From Henckelia pumila (taxonomy: Eukaryota > Streptophyta > Magnoliopsida > Lamiales > Gesneriaceae), in NCBI RefSeq assembly GCF_033568475.1, contig NC_133122.1:83785442-83849441 (forward strand): a DNA stretch of 64,000 bases, in the 5' to 3' direction. Below the pieces are notes generated by a model. It saw only the letters and a program-made list of their open reading frames with translations. It searched no databases and had not been told where the DNA came from. Positions 10,430 to 21,669 of the stretch are shown in pieces; positions within the stretch are counted from its first letter, which is position 1, and each line of letters begins with the position of its first letter. A program made the translations under genes and the position numbers.

Positions 10430-10910
10430 CACCACCAATCATATGAAAATAAAGTATTACATTTTTTGTCAAAAGTATTAGTTTTTATGTGAAAAGTATT
10501 ACTTATAACATATGTTAATTTGACATTGAAAGTATTGCCCTGCGAAAGGTATTATTTTTTATGATAAAAGTATTAGCTTTTATGTAACATTTATTACTTT
10601 TAACGTATGTAAGTTTGACATAAAAAATATTAATTTTTTGTTAAAAGTATTATTTTTTATCAAAAATATAAGTTTTTATGTTAAAAGTATTATAAAATTT
10701 GTGATTTAAAATAAAAAATATTAATTTTTTAGTAAAAACCATTGCTTTTTATATTAATATTATTAGTTTTAATAATAAAAATATTAGTTTTTATGTGAAA
10801 AATATTATCTAATTTATGCAAGTTTGACATAAAAAGTATTACTTTTTATGTAAAAATATTAATATTTTGACCAAAAGTATTAGTTTTTACATTAAAAACA
10901 TTACTTATAA
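10430..10910. repeat. Degenerate AAAGTATTA / TTTTTATGT repeat array, left part
   Basis: Short units (roughly 20-40 bp) containing AAAGTATTA, TTTTTATGT and GTTTGACAT recur many times with heavy divergence. The array resumes at 20270 after E2, whose TATAA target duplication lies within it. Confidence 0.7.
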
Positions 10911-12958
10911 TGTAAGGTCCAAAAAGTTCACTAATTTAATCACGATAAATTAATTTTACTATGTGAATTATTGAATGTTATTTAAAATATTTAATTATTA
11001 TGTTTAATTATGTGATTTATGTTAATGCCTGAGAAATTTATGTGTTGTGATTATATTTTCAATGTTTTCAGGTTTGGTATTTAGTTCTGGATCGAAGGGA
11101 CGAGGCTATCCTTCGAAACAAGTTAAAAAAAATATTTTTATGCTTAAAATACAAAGTTGATGCAGTGTATTTTGTGGTAAAGAGAGTTGAATTTTTAAAA
11201 GATTTATTTGCAACTAATGGGCCAACTCTCAAACCCATTAGTCATAATTTAGTTAGGAGTCAAAATAATTTCATCATTTTTTCTTTTCAAAATTTCTAAT
11301 GCGGTTCTCCTTTCCTCTCTTTCTCTATTTCACGCTTCAAAGGCTGCATCAAGGCTAGTGCAAAATTTTTTCAAATTTATCGAGGCTAGATCGTTCTGCA
11401 GTACAGGTTAAATCCAAACAACCGAATCCAAACAAGTTTTTACTGTTTTGAAACCCATTCAAGAATATAGATATTTTCAAAGTAAAACCCCGGGTGATTA
11501 ATTTGACGATCTATGCATGTTCTTTTGAAAAGCTTATGAATACGTTACTTGATTGTGATACGTGAAGCATTCCTGACGTGTTGGCTCAAGCTTATTGAGT
11601 ATGAATGATTTGAGGAAAAAAATCAGATTTTTGGGAAATGTTGAAGGAAAGTTTTTGATTCAAAAATCTTTTAAGTTGTTAGGTGCTTTAGTTAGAATTA
11701 TTTGACGCTTTTATGGTGTTGAATGGGATTTTGATGGAAAAGTGTTCCAAAATATTGTAGGGTTTGAAAAAGTGCAGAAAATAAGAAAAATGTTCAAAAA
11801 TCAGCTGCGGCAGCACGCCCGCGCATGGGCTGTGCAGGCCTGCGTGCAGGTCGCACGCCCGTATTGCCAAGGACGAGTTCCCGTGCAGGACCTGCTGGTC
11901 CTGCACTCGGGCGGCTTGCCCCCGCTGCTGAAGCAGCGCGGCCGCGCATAGGGCTCGGGATTTCCCACACCATTTTACGTGTTTTGGATCCTAAAAATTA
12001 TGTTATTGCTATTTTAATGTATTTTAATCATTTTTATGAATGTTTATGAAAAATTTTAAAGTTTAAAGGCCCGGGACAGATGAAATAACTCACGTGGATC
12101 AGTCAAGTTATGTATTGCATATTTATGTGACTTTCCCTTGAAAACTAATTCCTCATTAAATGTTTTGAAGTTTGTAAGTATTAGCATCACGAGAAGTTTT
12201 ATAAACATCATTTTATGATGATATGAAATGATATGATAAAAATAATGCTATGGTACATGGAAAATACTTTGATGATTTATGTGCCTTGTGGTGATTACAT
12301 GGGATATGCACTTTGGGACGAGCTCCGGAGCGGCTATCCAAACATGGCTCATGGGATGATTACACAGGGTATGCACTTCGGGATGAGCTCCGGAGCGGCT
12401 ATCCAAAGAATGAAAGTTGCTGGAGTAATTTCATATGCTTGTTGTACAACAAAAAACTATGAATGACTCTTTATGACGGTTACCAAAATTCACATACGTC
12501 ATCACCCTCAAATATTTTATGTTATGGTTACATCATTGATATGTTTGCATACAAGTTTATTGTTATTTCAAGTTTTAGTAAAACCTTTTTTTATGCATTT
12601 TCTTGCTGAGTTTTTAGACTCACTATACTTTAATGGTGCAGGTAATGATCATGTTGATGCATTCATTGATGACACGTGGGTGGACATGAAGAGGAGGCAG
12701 TGGTCGGTTCAGCGGGCGATGCATGAGTGCGAGATTTATGAATGAAAGTTGTTTAAAACATTTTAAGTTGATAAGAGGAAAACAAGTTCATTATTTCTTT
12801 TGATGGCCATGTTTCTTTCATTATTTTGTGCACCTTTTTAACCCTCTTATTTAATAAAGAAGATGATGCATCCGCAAAGTTTTTTTTTATTTTTTCAATT
12901 TTTTTTATTTAAGTATGTATGTTTGAGTAATGCTCTGAAAGAAAATTGGGACATTACA
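10911..12958 (+). repeat. E2 5' LTR
   Basis: Matches 18217-20269 with moderate divergence. It contains a GC-rich patch (about 11810-11945) in an otherwise AT-rich LTR and a duplicated block with GAGCTCCGGAGCGGCTATCC at about 12318-12344 and 12383-12406. Short open frames across the GC patch are not genes. Confidence 0.92.
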
Positions 12959-12961
12959 GCT

Positions 12962-12973
12962 TGGTATCAGAGC
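12962..12973 (+). promoter_or_regulatory. E2 primer-binding site (initiator tRNA-Met)
   Basis: TGGTATCAGAGC begins 3 bp after the 5' LTR and is complementary to the 3' end of plant tRNA-iMet. Confidence 0.9.
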
Positions 12974-13169
12974 AGTTAGCTCTGGGTTTCATCGCACGCA
13001 TGCATACTCGCCACGACCCTAAGCTTCGTCTTTATGTCTCCAAGTTTTTATGTTATGGATTGTTTAAGATGCATGATAGTAGTTGCAATTTAAGAGTTAT
13101 GCATGTTCAAGTAAGATATTTATGTTTAAAAACGTAATTAAGTATGTGAACTATGTTGGACATCAGGAA

Positions 13170-14276
13170 ATGGCTAACCGTTGGAATCCGAACAATGAGG
13201 GCGATCAAAACAACCAGAATAACCAGTTTTTGGTTGGGTTGGCGAATCTGTTACAAGAGCATAGTAGAGCCCAAGGAGAACAGATCCAACAGTTAATCCA
13301 AGCTCAAGCAGGCGGCCGGAACAACAATGAGCTGCTAACAACCAACTCGATCTTTAAGCAGTTTAAGGATTTATGGCCACCGGAGTTCAAAGGATGGGTT
13401 GATCCCTTTGTAGCAGAGGAAAGGGTGCAGTCAGTGGAGACCATTTTTGACTACATGCAGCTCATCGATGCAGACCGGGTGAGGTATGCTATCTTTATGT
13501 TCCATGATGATGCATGGGTTTGGTGGCAAGGAGACCGTTCTGTTGTGAATATGACTACGTTTACTTGTAACGGATTTAAAGAGGTGTTCTATGGAAAGTA
13601 TTTTATGGTCAGTACCAGGACCAGACTTGCCAAAGAGTTTCTGGAGCTCCGTCAAGGGAGCATGTCCATTGCTGAATATGTGAAGAAGTTTGGGAGGGGG
13701 CGATACTTTGTGCCCATGATCTCTGGTAATGCTGCAGAGGAGTTGAAGCATTTCATGGAGGGTTTGAATGACTCTATTTGTCGTGATGTCAGATTAAGTG
13801 GGGAAACCACTTACCGGGCAGCAGTCGATGAGGCTATGTTATCTGAGAAGGATAGGAATGATATTATCAAAGAGTCACAGGCGAAGAGAGTTGGCTACCA
13901 GGGGAGAGATCAGCAGGGGCCTAGTCAGAAGCGATCGTACAAAGATCCAGCTCAGAGTAGACCGCAGCAACAGCAGTGCCAGAACCTCAATTAGGCGCGA
14001 CCTCAGGGGCAGAATCAGTTGAATGCCAATGCTCCAAAGCCGGCAAATGTGCCTTTATGTCATAAATGCGGGAAGCCTCATTCAGGTAAGTGCATGCTGG
14101 GGACTAATACTTGCTTTAACTGCAATAGTACAAGACATTTTTTCAAGGATTGCCCGCAAGCTAAGGAGCCTACTAAAGGAAGAGTTTTTTCTATGACTCA
14201 CGAGAAAGTTGACCCGGATTCTACAATCGTCACATGCATGATTTGTATTTCTGAATTACCTTTAATATATTTATAG
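13170..14276 (+). pseudogene. E2 gag with zinc knuckle
   Basis: ATG 13170 opens a Gag reading frame. The capsid-like Retrotrans_gag domain lies at roughly residues 60-220 (motifs RVRYAIFMF, AWVWWQG, FLELRQGSMSIAEYV), followed by a Gln-rich linker. A TAG at 13992-13994 interrupts the frame. It continues in the same frame with a two-part knuckle, CHKCGKPHSGKC and CFNCNSTRHFFKDC (14058-14150), that would bind genomic RNA. The frame ends at TAG 14274-14276, where a frameshift separates it from protease. The gene is broken only by the nonsense codon up to that point. Confidence 0.88.
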
Positions 14277-16093
14277 ATACGAGAGCTACACATTCTTTTA
14301 TATCTGTTATTTTTATGATGAAATCGGGAGTTGTGCCAGAGGAGTTCGTTTCGGGGTTTTGTGTGTCGTTTCCCTTGGGAGAGGAATTAAAGAGCAACAG
14401 CGAGGTAAGAAATTGTAAGATTCAGATGCATGGTTTAGATTTGTTTGCAGATTTCATTATATTGGAGATGTCAGATTTTGATGTGATTTTTGGGATGGAT
14501 TGATTGTCTCAGCATGAGGCTACCATAGATTGTAAGCGGAGAACAGTGTCTCTGAAGGTACAGAATGGGGAATCATTTGTGTTCTATGTTGCATCTAAGA
14601 AGAGCACAACGTGTGTGATTTCAGCAGGTAAGGCCTGGAAACTGTTGAATAAGGGTTGTACAGGTTTTCTAGCAATCCTATCGAGTGATCAAAAGTTGCA
14701 GCAACCGAAACTTGAAGAGGTGGAAGTAGTGAAATATTTTCCAGAAGTGTTTCCCGATGATGTTGTGGGATTGCCTCCAGTCAGGGAATTTGAATTTGGT
14801 ATCGAATTGCTGCCTGGAAATAAGCCAGCTTCTAAGGCACCGTATAGATTAGCACCGACTGAGATGAAAGAACTGAAGGATCAGTTACAAGAGTTGCTGG
14901 ATAAGGGGTTCATCAGACTGAGTGTATCGCCATGGGGTGCACTTGTATTGTTTTTTAAAAACAAGTATTGGTCAATAAGGTTGTGCATTGACTACAGAGA
15001 GCTGAGTCAAGTTACAGTGAAGAATAGATATCCCTTGCCCAGGATAGATGATCTGTTCGACCAATTACAGGGAGCGGTGGTGTTCTCAAAAATCTATCTA
15101 CGATCGGACTACCACCAGCTGAAGGTGAAGGATGAAGACGTGCAGAAGACAGCATTCAGGACTCGCTATGGTCACTACGAGTTCTTAGTAATGCCGTTTG
15201 GGTTTACCAATGCACCAACAGTGTTCATGGATTTGATGAACTAGGTGTTTCAACCTTTCTTTAATTATTTTGTCATAGTTTTCATAGATGACATATTGAT
15301 CTACTCTCGTAGTATGGAGGAGCATCGTCAGCACTTATCTACAATGTTGCAGATTCTGAAAGAGAAACAGTTGTATGCTAAGTTCAGTAAGTGAGAATTT
15401 TGGCTTGAGAAAATTGCATTTTTGGGTCATATAGTTTCAGCTAAGGGAATCGAGGTAGATCCGTCTAAAGTGGAAGCAGTTCGAAATTGGGTTACTCCGA
15501 AGAATGCTACAAAAATACGGAGTTTTTTGGGCTTAGCTGGTTACTACTGGAGATTTATTCAATATTTCTCCAAGATAGCTCTACCATTGACTTATTTAAC
15601 TCAGAAAGGTATGAAGGTCTTTTGGTCTGAGCAGTGTGAGAAAAGCTTCGCAGAATTGAAGGAAAGACTGATGTCAGCGCCAGTGTTAGTAATTCCAAAA
15701 GGCACAGGTCATTTTGTGGTTTACACCAATGCTTTTAAGAATGGATTAGGGTTTGTTTTGATGCAGGATGATAAAGGTATAGAATATGCATCTCGACAGT
15801 TGAAGGTCCATGAGAAGAACTACCCGACTCATGATCTTGAGTTAGAGGCAGTTGTATTTGCTTTGAAGCTGTGGAGACACTATTTGTATGATGAAAAGTG
15901 TCAGATTTTCACTGATCATAGAAGACTAAAGTACTTTTTCACTCAGGAGAAGTTGAACATGAGGCAGAGAAGATGGCTGGAATTTGAGAAGAACTACAAC
16001 TGTGAAATTAGCTACCATCCAAGTAAGGCTAATGTAGTAGCATATGCACTGAGTCGCAAGTCTGCGACATTGAACCAATTGAAAATCCAATAA
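14277..16093 (+). pseudogene. E2 protease, reverse transcriptase and RNase H
   Basis: Protease: the active-site triad reads Asp-Thr-Arg (from 14276) instead of Asp-Thr-Gly, so it should be dead. TGA 14501-14503 sits where a Trp is expected. Reverse transcriptase runs from about 14720 to 15500 with [29 protein letters not shown] and the catalytic FIDD at 15281-15292 all present. TAG at 15242-15244 and TGA near 15391-15393 (a Cys position in E5) interrupt it. RNase H runs from about 15700 to 16060 ([20 protein letters not shown]). Its first catalytic Asp appears as Asn in YTNAFKNG. The frame stops at 16091-16093. Confidence 0.88.
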
Positions 16094-16330
16094 GAGTTAA
16101 TTGCAGATTTTGAGCGGATGAACTTGGAGGTATCGAACCAATAGAGGTGTGCACTCTATCAGCCTTAACAGTAGTACCTAGTTTGCTTGATAGAATTCGA
16201 GCAAGACAAGCTTCTAACGAACAGTTGATGGTGTGGAGGAATAGAGATGAGTCTAAAGGTGGTACACTGTATACCATCAAAGACGACATTGTTCATCACA
16301 GAGGTAGAATGTGGGTGCCAGCAGTAGACT

Positions 16331-16902
16331 TGTGAGACCCTTGTCCGGCTGTCCCACATGGGAAAAATGAAAGCTTTAAAATGGGCTACAATGGACTTCT
16401 ATAGTAACTTGGGTTAATCATTTTCGTAAAGCGAGGATGAATACTAGGGGCCCATTGTGCAGTCGCGGGCCTGGGCTCGGGGAATGACAGAATGGTATCA
16501 GAGACCGATCACCAGCCGGCAGACCCTGGGAAATAAGTGTTATGCGGGTAAAGTGCTACGTGCGTGGGAGCCACCTCTTGAACCTGCGGGGCAAAGTGCT
16601 ACACGATGGGAGCCACCTCTTGAACCCGTAGGAGCCACCTCTAGCTTCTCGGTGCTATTGGATCGATAGTTCAGGTCGTGATGAGGACGTCGCATTCTAA
16701 AGGAGGGGTGATTGTGAGACCCCTGTCCGGCTGTCCCACATGGGAAAATGAAAGATTTAAAATGAGTTTAAAACGGGCTACAATGGACTTCTATAGAAAC
16801 TTGGGTTAATCATTTTCGTAAATCGAGGACGAATACAAATTAGTTGCTATAGGGGCCCATTGTGCAGTCGCGCAGACGCGGGCCTGGGCCCGGGGCGTGA
16901 CA
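16331..16902 (+). mobile_element. TRIM (miniature LTR retrotransposon) nested in E2
   Basis: A 572-bp insertion with every LTR-element landmark but no coding capacity. LTRs are at 16331-16489 and 16713-16902 (TGTGAGACCC...TGACA). The primer site TGGTATCAGAGAC is at 16493-16505. The purine tract AAAGGAGGGGTGAT abuts the 3' LTR. A perfect AGACT target duplication is present (16326-16330, 16903-16907). The 223-bp interior has repeated GGGAGCCACCTCT motifs. LTR1 is ~30 bp shorter than LTR2 through three internal gaps. Terminal-repeat retrotransposons in miniature move using enzymes of other elements. Confidence 0.93.
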
Positions 16903-17733
16903 AGACTCACTGAGATTAGAAGTGATGACTGAAGCCCATACTATCCCGTATGACCTGCAATTTTTATATTTGTGGCCAAGTATGAAGAAGGACATTATAA
17001 GATTTGTTAGTGAATTTTTGACTTGTCAGCAGGTGAATATTGAGCACCAGAGGCCGGCAGGACTTCTGAAACCATTTCCAATACCCACATGGAAGTGGGA
17101 AGATGTTACGATGGATTTCGTGGTAGGATTTCCAGTTACACCGCGAAGAATGAAGTCGATTTTGGTGATAGTTGAAAGGTTAACAAAGTCAGCTCATTTC
17201 CTTCCAGTCAGAATAATTTCTCGATGAACCAGTATGCAGAGCTGTACATTTGGGAAATTGTCCAATTGCATGGAGTTTCAGAGAGAATAGTGTCTGACAG
17301 AGATCCTAAGTTTACCTCGAATTTTTGGGGAATTTTACACCAAGGTTTGGGAACGAAGTTAGCTTTCAGTACAGCATTCCACCCATAGACAAATGGTCAG
17401 TCAGAACGAGTAATTTAGATACTCGAAGACATGTTGAGGGCTTGTATGATCGACTTTGGAGGTGATTGGGAATCGAAACTTTCTTTAGTGGATTTCACCT
17501 ATAAAAATAGTTATCAATCAACTATTGGCATGGCTCCGTATGATGCATTGTATGGGTGGAGATGTAGAACTCCCTTACATTGGGATAAAGTAGGAGAGAG
17601 AGCTGTTTTGGTGCCAGAGATAGCGACTCAGACGATAGATGTGATAGCCAAGATCAGAGACAGAATGTTGACAGCACAAAGTCGACAAAAGAGTTATGCC
17701 GATCAGCGGCGTAAGGATTTTGAGTTTGAAGTA

Positions 17734-17787
17734 GGTAACCATGTATTCTTGAAGGTGTCAGGTAACCATGTATTCTTGAAGGTGTCA
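17734..17787 (+). repeat. In-frame 27-bp tandem duplication in E2 integrase
   Basis: Two identical 27-bp units (17734-17760, 17761-17787) duplicate nine residues (GNHVFLKVS) between the integrase core and the chromodomain-like tail. E5 has a single copy of the corresponding segment. Confidence 0.93.
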
Positions 17788-18216
17788 CCATGGAAGGGTG
17801 TTATGAGGTTTGGAAAGAGGGGTAAACTGAGCCCAAGATACATAGGACTTTTGAGATCCTAGAGAAAATTGGGGCTCGATCTTACCGAGTAGCTCTACCT
17901 CCAAGCTTGGAGGGTGTGCACAATGTCTTCCATATCTCCATGCTAAGGAAGTATGTGGCAAACCCTTCCCATGTTTTTCATCATGAGCCACTGGAGTGGA
18001 AGCCAAATTTGTCTTTCCAGGAGATTCCTGTTCAAATCTTGGACAGAGAAGTTCGTAGATTGAGGAACAGAGAGATCCTACTGGTGAAGATTCTTTGGCG
18101 CAACCAGTTGGTTGAGGAAGCTACCTGTGAGACTGAGCAGGATATGCGAGCACGCTATCCTGAGCTGTTTGGTAAGTCAAATTTTGAGGACAAAATTCTT
18201 TTAAAGATGGTAGAGT

Positions 18217-20269
18217 TGTAAGGTCCAAAAAGTCCACTAGCTTAATCACGATAAATTAATTAAATTATGTGAATTATTGCATGTTATTTAAAATATTTAA
18301 TTTTTATGTTTAATTATGTGATTTGTGTTAATTCCTGAGAAATTTATGTGTTGTGATTATATTTTCAAAGTTTTCAGGTTTGGTATTTAGTTTTGGACCG
18401 AAGGGACGAGGCTATCCTTCGAAACAAGTTAAGAAAAATATTTTTATTCTTAAAATACAAAGTTTATGCAGTGTATTTTGTGGTAAGGAGAATTGAATTT
18501 TTAAAAGGTTTATTTGCAACTAATGGACCAACTCTCAAGCCCATTAGTCATAATTTAGTTAGGCGTCAAAATAATTTCATCATTCTTTATTTTCAAAATT
18601 TCTGGACGCCGTTCTCCTTTCCTCTCTTTCTCTATTTCACGCTTCAAAGGCTGCATCAAGGCTAGGGCAAAAATCTTTCAAATTTATCGAGGCTAGATCG
18701 TTCTGCAGTCCAGATTAAATCCAAACAACCGAATCCAGACAAGTATTTACTATTTTGAAACCTATTCAAAAATATAGATATTTTCAAAGTAAAACCACAG
18801 GTGATTAATTTGACGATCTATGCATGTTCTTTTGAAAAACTTATGAATACGTTACTTGATTGTGATACGTGAAGCATTCCTGACGTGTCAGCTCAAGCTT
18901 ATTGAGTACGAATGATTTGAGGCAAGAAATCAGATTTTTGGGAAATGTTGAAGGAAAGTTTTTGATTCAAAAATCTTTGAAGTTGTTAGGTGTTTTGGTA
19001 AGAATTATTTTGAAGTTTTTATGGCGTTGAATGGGATTTTGATGGAAAAGTATTCCAAAAACATTGTAGGGTTTGAAAAAGTGCAGAAAATAAGAAAAAG
19101 TTCAGAAATCAGCCACGACAGTGCGCCCGCGCATGTGCTGCGTAGGCCTGTGTGCAGGCCGCGCGCCCGCGCTGCCAAGGCCGGGCGCCCGCGCAGGACC
19201 TGCTGGTCCTGTATTCGGGCGGCTCGCCCGCACTGCAGGAGCAGTGCGGCCGCGCATAGGCCTCGGGATTTCCCACCCCATTTTACATGTTTTGGGTCCT
19301 AAAAATCATTTTATTGATATTTTAATGTATTTTAATAATTTTTATGAATGTTTATGAAAAAAAATTTAAGTTTAAAGGCCCGGGACGGATAGAATGCCTC
19401 ACGTGGATCAGTCAAGCTATGTATTGCATGTTTATGTGACTTTTCCTTGAAAACTAATTTCTCATGAAATGTTTTGAAGTTTGTAAGTATGTTAGCATCA
19501 CGAGAAGTTTTATAAACATGATTTTATGATGATATGAAATGATATGATAAAAATAATGTTATGGTACATGGAAAATACTTTGATGATTTATGCGTCTTAT
19601 GTTGATTACATGGGATATGCACTTCGGGATGAGCTCCGGAGCGGCTATCCAAACATGGATCACGGGATGGTTAGACGGAGTTTGCACTTCGGGATGAGCT
19701 CCGGAGCGGCTATCCAAAGAATGAAAGTTACGGGCGTAATGCCATATGGTTGTTGTACAACAGAAAACTATGAATGACACTTTATGACGGTTACCACAAT
19801 TCACATATGTCACAACCCTCAAATATTTTGTGTTATGGTTACATCATTGATATGTTTGCATACAAGTTTAATGTTATTTCAAGTTTTAGTAAAACCTTTT
19901 TTTTATGCATTTTCTTGCTGAGTCTTTAGACTCGCTATACTTGAATGGTGCAGGTAATGATAATATTGATGCATTCATTGATGACTATGTGGGTGGACAT
20001 GAAGAGGAGGCAGGGGTCAGTTCAGCGGGCGATGCATGAGTGCAAGATTATGAATGAAAGTTGTTTAAAACATTTTAAGTTGATGAGAGGAAAACAAGTT
20101 CATTATTTCTTTTGATGGCCATTTTATTTCATTATTTTGTGCACCTTTTTAACCCTCTTATTTAATAAATAAAATGATGCTTTCGCAAAGTTTTTTTTTA
20201 TTTGCCCAAATTTTTATCTTTAAGTATGTATGTTTGAGTAACGCTCCGAAAGAAAATTGAGACATTACA
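18217..20269 (+). repeat. E2 3' LTR
   Basis: Second copy of 10911-12958. It ends GACATTACA before the TATAA duplication. The GC-rich patch is at about 19115-19260 and the duplicated GAGCTCCGGAGCGGCTATCC block at about 19630-19715. Confidence 0.92.
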
Positions 20270-20548
20270 TATAATGTATTACTTATAATGTATGTTAATT
20301 TGACAATGAAAGTGTTACTTGTTTTGTGAAAGGTATTATTTTTTATGATAAACGTATTAATTTCTACGTGACAAGTATTACTTCTAACGTATGCAAGTTT
20401 GACATAAGAAATATTAAATTATCTTTTAAAAAGTATTAGTTTTTTAATTAAAAGTATTAGTTTTTACATTAAAAACATTACTTATAAAGTATGCTAATTT
20501 GACATAAAAAAATATTAATTTTTATGTGAAAAATATTATTTTTTATGT
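20270..20548. repeat. Degenerate AAAGTATTA / TTTTTATGT array, middle part
   Basis: Continuation of the array at 10430-10910 on the other side of E2. It is interrupted at 20552 by the MITE and continues to about 21240. Confidence 0.7.
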
Positions 20549-20551
20549 TAA

Positions 20552-20980
20552 GTCTACGTTTACTTTGAATGATGGGATTGAACAATGATAGATTAAAGTA
20601 TGATTATTAATATAATTTGATATGATAGAGAATGATTATGGATAAATAATAATATGTTTAGTTGGATGGATTAATTTTGGGATTGAAATGATAATTAAGA
20701 ACAAATTACGATTTCACCATTTAGCTATCATAATAATCATATGTTCGGCAAAGAAGGAAAAAATATGGAAGATAAAAATGAAGGACATAATTGATTTTTT
20801 TCATTCTCTCACTCCATAATATTTATAATCCCATTAAAAATTTAGGACTAAAAATCATCTCTCAATCCTATTATTAACGGGCCTAAAGATTTATACCATT
20901 TTTCAATTTTGCAAGTAAACATAGGATTAGTTGGTATTATCTATGTTATCCTTCATTTATCAAGGCAAGTAAACGCAGCC
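20552..20980. mobile_element. Tourist-like MITE (PIF/Harbinger type)
   Basis: A 429-bp non-coding insert with terminal inverted repeats GTCTACGTTTACTT and GGCTGCGTTTACTT (12 of 14 matching) and a TAA duplication on both sides (20549-20551, 20981-20983). It sits inside the degenerate array, whose units resume on each side. Class assignment rests on the TAA duplication and short size. Confidence 0.75.
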
Positions 20981-20983
20981 TAA

Positions 20984-21240
20984 GAGTATTAATTTTTATG
21001 TGAAAAATATTTTTTAAAGGAAGAAAGTTTGACATAAAACGTATTATTTTTTTGGTCAAAAGTTTTATTTTTTTATAATAAAAGTATTACTTCTTATATA
21101 TGTCAATTTGAAATAAATTAAAAATATTTTTTCTGTGAAAATTTTATTTTTATGTTAAAAAGTATTAGTTTTTACGATATACGTATCAATTTTTTTGTGA
21201 AAATAATTGATTTTTATTTTAAAAATTTTGGTCAAGTTTA
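20984..21240. repeat. Degenerate AAAGTATTA / TTTTTATGT array, right part
   Basis: Same unit motifs as the other two parts, more diverged. From 21241 to 21669 I see only AT-rich DNA. A possible small exon on the minus strand (about 21500-21535, with CAG and GTAAAG at its edges) is too weak to call. Confidence 0.6.
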
Positions 21241-21669
21241 CCTATGTCGTAAGATATATACAACATAAATAATGGGATGGACACATCAAATTTACAAGAA
21301 TCGTATTATATAACAATAAATTAGTTAATTTATTTATGCTACATGAGATACAATCTCAACACATGTATCATAATCTTAACCACTCTTATATTGCGTGAAC
21401 CACATAAAAGTTTGAAAGACAAAAAGTACATAAAATATCCTTGCTGAAAGAGATATCTAAAAGCTTTCACCAGCCATTATCTTTACCTTTGTATCTCATA
21501 AACAGACACAAAGAGCTGCAAGGATCAGACCAGTAAGAGGGTCATCCAAGGGTATCCACTCACAATTCATAACAAAACAAAAAGGGCCAAGCATACATTG
21601 GCAAAACATTGTCCATTGCTTGGATCAAACTAATGGAGTGTTGTCGGAGAACTACGTGAGTATTATGAT

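Larger units (their letters stand above)
16094..18221 (+). pseudogene. E2 integrase with C-terminal chromodomain-like region, split by TRIM
   Basis: The integrase N-terminus is readable at 16147-16330, is interrupted by the TRIM, and resumes at 16903. The HHCC finger lacks its His-containing stretch after EAHTIPYD (a short deletion), although the CQQV Cys remains. Catalytic-core segments are visible: [14 protein letters not shown] and GQSERV (D, D, E). There are frameshifts at about 17220 and 17848 and stops at 17386 and 17417. The C-terminus holds RFGKRGKLSPRYIG and a group-II chromodomain-like tail (EIPVQILDREVRRLRN, EEATCETE). Its TAA lies at 18219-18221, inside the first bases of the 3' LTR. 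Confidence 0.85.
10911..20269 (+). mobile_element. E2: decayed Tekay/Del-type chromovirus (Ty3/Gypsy)
   Basis: LTRs of 2048 and 2053 bp (10911-12958, 18217-20269), TGTAAGGTCC...ACATTACA, with a perfect TATAA duplication (10906-10910, 20270-20274). The primer site is of initiator-Met type. The gene order is gag, CCHC knuckle, protease, reverse transcriptase, RNase H, integrase and a C-terminal chromodomain-like region, which places it in the Tekay/Del chromoviruses. Many stops and frameshifts, plus a TRIM inserted between RNase H and integrase, make it inactive. Confidence 0.93.

Noticed and set aside
19021-19357. Overlapping open frames over the GC patch of the E2 LTR
   Set aside because: Composition effect inside an LTR. 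The 5' LTR has different frames at the same place.
21500-21560. Possible small exon on the minus strand with CAG and GTAAAG borders near the CAT fragment
   Set aside because: Too short to identify and not matched to any CAT motif. Chance splice-like words are common in AT-rich DNA.
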